From positions 496,001 through 560,000 of the forward strand of contig CAVXBV010000007.1 of NCBI GenBank assembly GCA_963760125.1: a stretch of 64,000 bases of DNA, given 5' to 3'. The stretch's first letter is position 1; the number at the start of each line of letters is the position of its first letter. Source of the DNA: RYN-111 sp963760125. Lineage in GTDB: Bacteria > Actinomycetota > Actinomycetes > Mycobacteriales > SCTD01. The position numbers were made by a program, and so were the translations under genes. Below, one piece after another: positions 60,931-64,000 of the stretch. The notes beneath the pieces were generated by a model, which saw nothing but the letters and a program-made list of their open reading frames with translations, ran no database searches and was not told where the DNA came from.

Positions 60931-62271
60931 GTGACGACGGCACCGCTCCCGGAGCCGGTCCGGACGACGATCGCCGCCCTCGCGGTGCTGCACCTGTCAG
61001 GCCTTCCCGCCGATCGGGTTCCCCCTGCCCTCCGAGCCGTAGCGAGGTTCACGCCCGCGCGCCGCGCCCAACGGGGCGCCTCGGCGCTGGCGGCTGCGGT
61101 GGAGCGCGACCCTGTGTTCCGGCAGGGCGTCGTCGAGGTGGCCCGCGGCGAGCACGCTGAGCTGTGCGCGGCCGTCGCGGAAGGTGCCGCAGTGCCCGCC
61201 GCCGACCCGGTCGACGTGGCAGCGATCGTCTACCTGCTCCGGCCTGAGGGCTGGGAGGAGCGGCTCGCTGCGGTGACGACGCACCTCCGGGACCGCGAGC
61301 AGCAGGACGTCACGGCGGGCCAGGACGAGACCGTTCAGCGCTTGACCGAGCAGCTGGCGGTGTCTCGGACAGAGGGACGGCAGGAGCTGGCAGCGCTGCG
61401 TGCTCAGGTGGCGGCGCTGGAGGCCGATCTTGCGCTCACCCGTCGGCAGGTGCGCGAGCAGGGCAGCCGAGCGGGACGGGCGGAGCAGGCGCAGCGCGCG
61501 GCGGAGCGGGCGCGTGAGCAGGCGCTCGCGGTGGCGATGGCGGAGGACGCGGTGCGCGACCGACGGGTGGAGGAGGCGCTCGACCGCGCGCAGGCGGCGG
61601 AGCAGGCACTGGCCCGGGCACGGCAGGCGGGCAGGGCACAGGACCGGGACGACGAGCTTCGGCTCCGGCTGCTGCTGGACACCGTGGTCCAGGCGGCCGC
61701 AGGGCTCCGCCGCGAGTTGGCGCTGCCCCCGGGGGAGAGCCGTCCGGCGGATGCACTGCAGGCCGATTACGCGCGCGCGCCGGGGGAGCAGGGCGGGGCG
61801 CAGGGACGGGGCGACGACGACCCGCGGCTGCTGGAGTCGCTGCTGACCCTGCCGCTGGCCCACCTGCTGGTGGACGGCTACAACGTGACGAAGACCGGTT
61901 TCGGGGGCAGCACGCTCGAGCAGCAGCGGGCCCGACTCGTCAGCGGCCTCGTGGGTGTGGTGGCGCGCACGGGCGCGGAGGTCACGGTCGTCTTTGACGG
62001 CAAGGACGGGGTGGGCGTCACCGGACCGGTCCCGCGCGGCGTTCGCGTCCTGTTCAGCCGGTCGGGCGAGACGGCGGACGAGGTGCTGCGCCGGTTGGCG
62101 GCCCACGAGCCCCGCGGGCGCGTGGTGGTGGTGGTCTCCTCCGACCGGGAGGTCGCTGACGGCGTACGACGCTCCGGGGCCCGCCCGCTGGCCGCCGTGG
62201 CTCTGGTCCGGCTGCTCGAACGCGGCGGTGGGGGAGCGCTCACCGGCAGTTCTGTCGGCGGGCCGTCCTAG
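60931..62271 (+). CDS. NYN-domain protein with coiled-coil linker
   Basis: A 446-residue protein. Residues 1-130 are an Ala/Leu-rich helical region with VTTHLRDREQQD, ~130-240 form a coiled coil (RQELAALRAQVAALEADLALTRR), and ~300-430 are a NYN/YacP-type PIN-fold domain: HLLVDGYNVTKTGF, VTVVFDGKDG, LFSRSGETADEVLRRL and VVVVSSDREVADG with the acidic metal ligands. NYN domains are metal-dependent RNases. The coupled zinc-ribbon protein precedes it. GTG 60931. Confidence 0.85.
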   Translation: MTTAPLPEPVRTTIAALAVLHLSGLPADRVPPALRAVARFTPARRAQRGASALAAAVERDPVFRQGVVEVARGEHAELCAAVAEGAAVPAADPVDVAAIVYLLRPEGWEERLAAVTTHLRDREQQDVTAGQDETVQRLTEQLAVSRTEGRQELAALRAQVAALEADLALTRRQVREQGSRAGRAEQAQRAAERAREQALAVAMAEDAVRDRRVEEALDRAQAAEQALARARQAGRAQDRDDELRLRLLLDTVVQAAAGLRRELALPPGESRPADALQADYARAPGEQGGAQGRGDDDPRLLESLLTLPLAHLLVDGYNVTKTGFGGSTLEQQRARLVSGLVGVVARTGAEVTVVFDGKDGVGVTGPVPRGVRVLFSRSGETADEVLRRLAAHEPRGRVVVVVSSDREVADGVRRSGARPLAAVALVRLLERGGGGALTGSSVGGPS

Positions 62272-62316
62272 CGTCCTGGGGGCGGCCGAAGGTGCCGCCG
62301 GAGACGGGAGAGGGCA

Positions 62317-62553
62317 GTGCTCATCGACTGCGACACGTGCGCGGTGCGCGACCTGCAGTGCGGGGACTGCGTCATGACGGTCCTTCTGCGGCCCCACGGG
62401 GCCGACCAGGGGCCCGCGTCGGGGGTCTACGACGTGGACGACGTCGAGGCGCGCGCCCTCGACGCGCTCGCCGAGGGGGGACTGGTGCCCCGGCTGCGCC
62501 TGGTCCCGCTCGGCCCTCCTCGTAGGGCCCCGGGGGACGTGCGGGCCTCGTGA
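62317..62553 (+). CDS. Conserved Cys-rich small protein
   Basis: A 78-residue protein beginning IDCDTCAVRDLQCGDCVMTVLL, with four Cys in a CxxC-x6-CxxC pattern in the first 20 residues, then an acidic middle (VYDVDDVEARALDALAEGG) and a basic end. A conserved actinobacterial group near the NlpC/P60 gene; zinc or Fe-S binding is possible. GTG 62317 with GAGAGGG upstream. Confidence 0.65.
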   Translation: MLIDCDTCAVRDLQCGDCVMTVLLRPHGADQGPASGVYDVDDVEARALDALAEGGLVPRLRLVPLGPPRRAPGDVRAS

Positions 62554-62702
62554 CCGGCCCGGCGAGGCGTTCGACCACCGGTTGAGACTCACGACACGCT
62601 CATCGAGCGTGCAAGGAGGGTTGTCCCGTGACAGGAGGGGTCCGTAGACTGACACGCGGCCCACCGGGACGACGGTGCCCCACACGGGGGCACGGTCCCA
62701 GG

Positions 62703-62865
62703 GCCACCGCCGAGTCTGCTACGGGGGCACCTGCCCCTCACGCGGAGCCGGGGAACCAACGTTTCCCTGGGGTGAATCGGCGCTCAGGCCCAGCAGGACC
62801 GGGCGGAGGCGCCGTAGGGCTTCTTCCCGCCCGAACCCGTCAGCTCACCTGGTAGGCGGTCCAAG
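62703..62865 (+). promoter_or_regulatory. c-di-AMP (ydaO-yuaA) riboswitch
   Basis: The conserved ydaO aptamer is clear: GCGGAGCCGGGGAACCAACG, GGGGTGAATCGG, TAGGGCTTCTTCCCGCCCGA, ACCCGTCAGCTCACC and TGGTAGGCGG, with the terminal stem ACCGCC / GGCGGT. It lies directly upstream of an NlpC/P60 hydrolase, the known place for this riboswitch in actinobacteria. c-di-AMP binding normally lowers expression. The rest of 62554-62702 shows nothing but a gap before it. Confidence 0.95.
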
Positions 62866-62886
62866 GAAGAAGGAGACCCGCCTCTC

Positions 62887-63966
62887 TTGGCGAGCCGCCG
62901 CACTTCGGTGTCCCACCGTTCCCCCCGCCGTGCGCTGCTTGCGCTCGGCGTCAGCGCCGTCGCTGCCCTGTCGGTCCTGCCGGCCGGTGTCAGCCAGGCC
63001 GAGCCGCGTCCGAGCCTGCGCGAGGTCGAGCAGCGCGTGAACGCTCTCAACGCCAAGGTCGATGTCGTCGTCGAGCAGTACGCGGAGAGCAAGCTCGCCC
63101 TCGCGACCGCAAGCCAGCGCGCCGCGGTCGCCCAGAACCGGGTGCGGGCAGCGCAGAAGAAGCTCGACGCGGTGAAGCGCCAGATGTCGGCGGTCGCTGC
63201 CGCGGCGTACCGGACGGGCGGCACGGACGCGTTCGTGCAGCTGGTCTCCACCAGCACCCCCCAGACTTTCCTGGACCGCGCGTCCTCACTGGACCGGATC
63301 GCTGCCGGGCAGAGCGCCCAGATGGCAGACGCGGCGACCGCGCGCCACCGGCTGCAGAACGCGAATCGCGACGCCAAGGCCGCCGCCACGGCGGCGCGGG
63401 CTGTCTCGCGGACCATGGCCGGGCAGAAGGCGACCATCGAGGGAGCCCTGGCCGAGCAGACGCGGCTGCTGAGCTCGCTCAAGGCTGACGAGCGCCGCCG
63501 CTACCTCGCCTCCCGCGTCGCTGCCGCCAACCGCGCCGCCGCGGCGGCCAGAGCGAGTCGCGTCCGCGTCGCCGACACCCCCGACACCCCCGACACCCCG
63601 ACGTACAACGGACCGGCCAGCGGCCGGGCGGGGGTCGCCGTCCAGGAGGCCTACAACAAGCTCGGAAGCCCGTACAAGTGGGCCGCCTCGGGCCCGGACC
63701 GCTTCGACTGCTCCGGCCTCACGATGTGGGTCTGGGGCAAGGCCGGCGTCTCGTTGCCGCACTCCAGCCGCGCGCAGTACTCCAGCGGCCGCAAGGTGAG
63801 CAAGAGCGAGCTGCAGCCCGGTGACCTGACCTACTACGGCTCACCCATTCACCACGTCGGCATCTACGTCGGGGGCGGCAAGATGATCAGCGCGCCGCAG
63901 ACCGGTGATGTCGTCAAGGTCCAGAACGCCTTCCGCAGCGACTACGTCGGGGCCACCCGCCCGTAA
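62887..63966 (+). CDS. NlpC/P60 peptidoglycan endopeptidase
   Basis: A 359-residue exported cell-wall hydrolase. Signal peptide (~14-38), a long coiled-coil N-domain (~42-225, LREVEQRVNALNAKVD) and a C-terminal NlpC/P60 domain with catalytic Cys in DRFDCSGLTMWVWG and His in PIHHVGIYVGGGKM. It cleaves peptide links in peptidoglycan, as RipA/RipB-like proteins do at septation. TTG 62887 is 12 bases after AAGGAG, long but in range. The c-di-AMP riboswitch upstream controls it. Confidence 0.93.
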   Translation: MASRRTSVSHRSPRRALLALGVSAVAALSVLPAGVSQAEPRPSLREVEQRVNALNAKVDVVVEQYAESKLALATASQRAAVAQNRVRAAQKKLDAVKRQMSAVAAAAYRTGGTDAFVQLVSTSTPQTFLDRASSLDRIAAGQSAQMADAATARHRLQNANRDAKAAATAARAVSRTMAGQKATIEGALAEQTRLLSSLKADERRRYLASRVAAANRAAAAARASRVRVADTPDTPDTPTYNGPASGRAGVAVQEAYNKLGSPYKWAASGPDRFDCSGLTMWVWGKAGVSLPHSSRAQYSSGRKVSKSELQPGDLTYYGSPIHHVGIYVGGGKMISAPQTGDVVKVQNAFRSDYVGATRP

Positions 63967-64000
63967 CGATCGCCCACCAGCGCCCCTGCCCTCGGCGGGG

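Overview
This is a high-GC, densely packed chromosomal segment from an actinomycete (class Actinomycetia). Gene content and order match the conserved actinobacterial block that runs lipA/lipB - sucB/lpdA - pepA - gcvT - cobalamin genes - nadA - erpA - ctaC/ctaD/ctaF - qcrB/qcrA/qcrC/ctaE - ctaG - trpD - Lrp-type RAM protein - NYN protein - NlpC/P60. Mycothiol-type DinB proteins, an F420-type LLM oxidoreductase, GTG/TTG starts, GTGA stop-start overlaps and many apparently leaderless genes agree. I cannot name the genus. I saw no tRNA, rRNA, insertion sequence or CRISPR array.

Layout. 0-15 kb: lipoate synthesis (lipA, cut by the window edge, and lipB), enzymes that use lipoyl groups (sucB, lpdA) and scattered housekeeping or accessory enzymes: YfbM, LLM oxidoreductase, dienelactone hydrolase, a MOSC protein, MMPL exporter, peptidase E, amine-oxidase-like flavoprotein and a membrane pseudokinase. 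15-22 kb: pepA, an EgtE-like aminotransferase, gcvT, a shikimate-kinase-like protein, and a cobalamin lower-loop operon made of an MBL-CobU fusion, a short CobT-like protein and cobS. 22-34 kb: aldo/keto reductase, lipoprotein deacetylase, DUF4015 glycosidase, DUF3043, nadA, a heptad-repeat protein, glycerate kinase, erpA, an unknown secreted protein, a PfkB kinase, and a TusA plus cysteine-desulfurase-like pair. 34-43 kb: the complete aa3 oxidase and bc1 complex genes with ctaG. 43-49 kb: RraB-like and receiver-like proteins, trpD, an MFS exporter, a RAM protein, an esterase and a DEDDh-UvrC-like nuclease.

49-60 kb is the most accessory part. Two DUF4331 secreted proteins flank a class F sortase, a fused extracellular hydrolase/ABC ATPase with its permease, a TPR secreted protein and a NicO-type nickel/cobalt transporter whose frame is broken in a His-rich loop. 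60-64 kb: a lipoprotein, a zinc-ribbon protein, a NYN RNase-like protein, a Cys-rich small protein, and a c-di-AMP (ydaO) riboswitch ahead of an NlpC/P60 cell-wall hydrolase.

Most notable: the cysteine-desulfurase homologue has no lysine at all, so it cannot form the PLP Schiff base, yet it keeps the persulfide cysteine and is translationally coupled to a TusA. The DUF4331/sortase/TPR/NicO locus looks like a cell-surface system. The CobT-like protein appears to lack its catalytic Glu. About twenty genes have a TANNNT hexamer 6-8 bases before the start codon, which points to leaderless transcription and fixes many starts.
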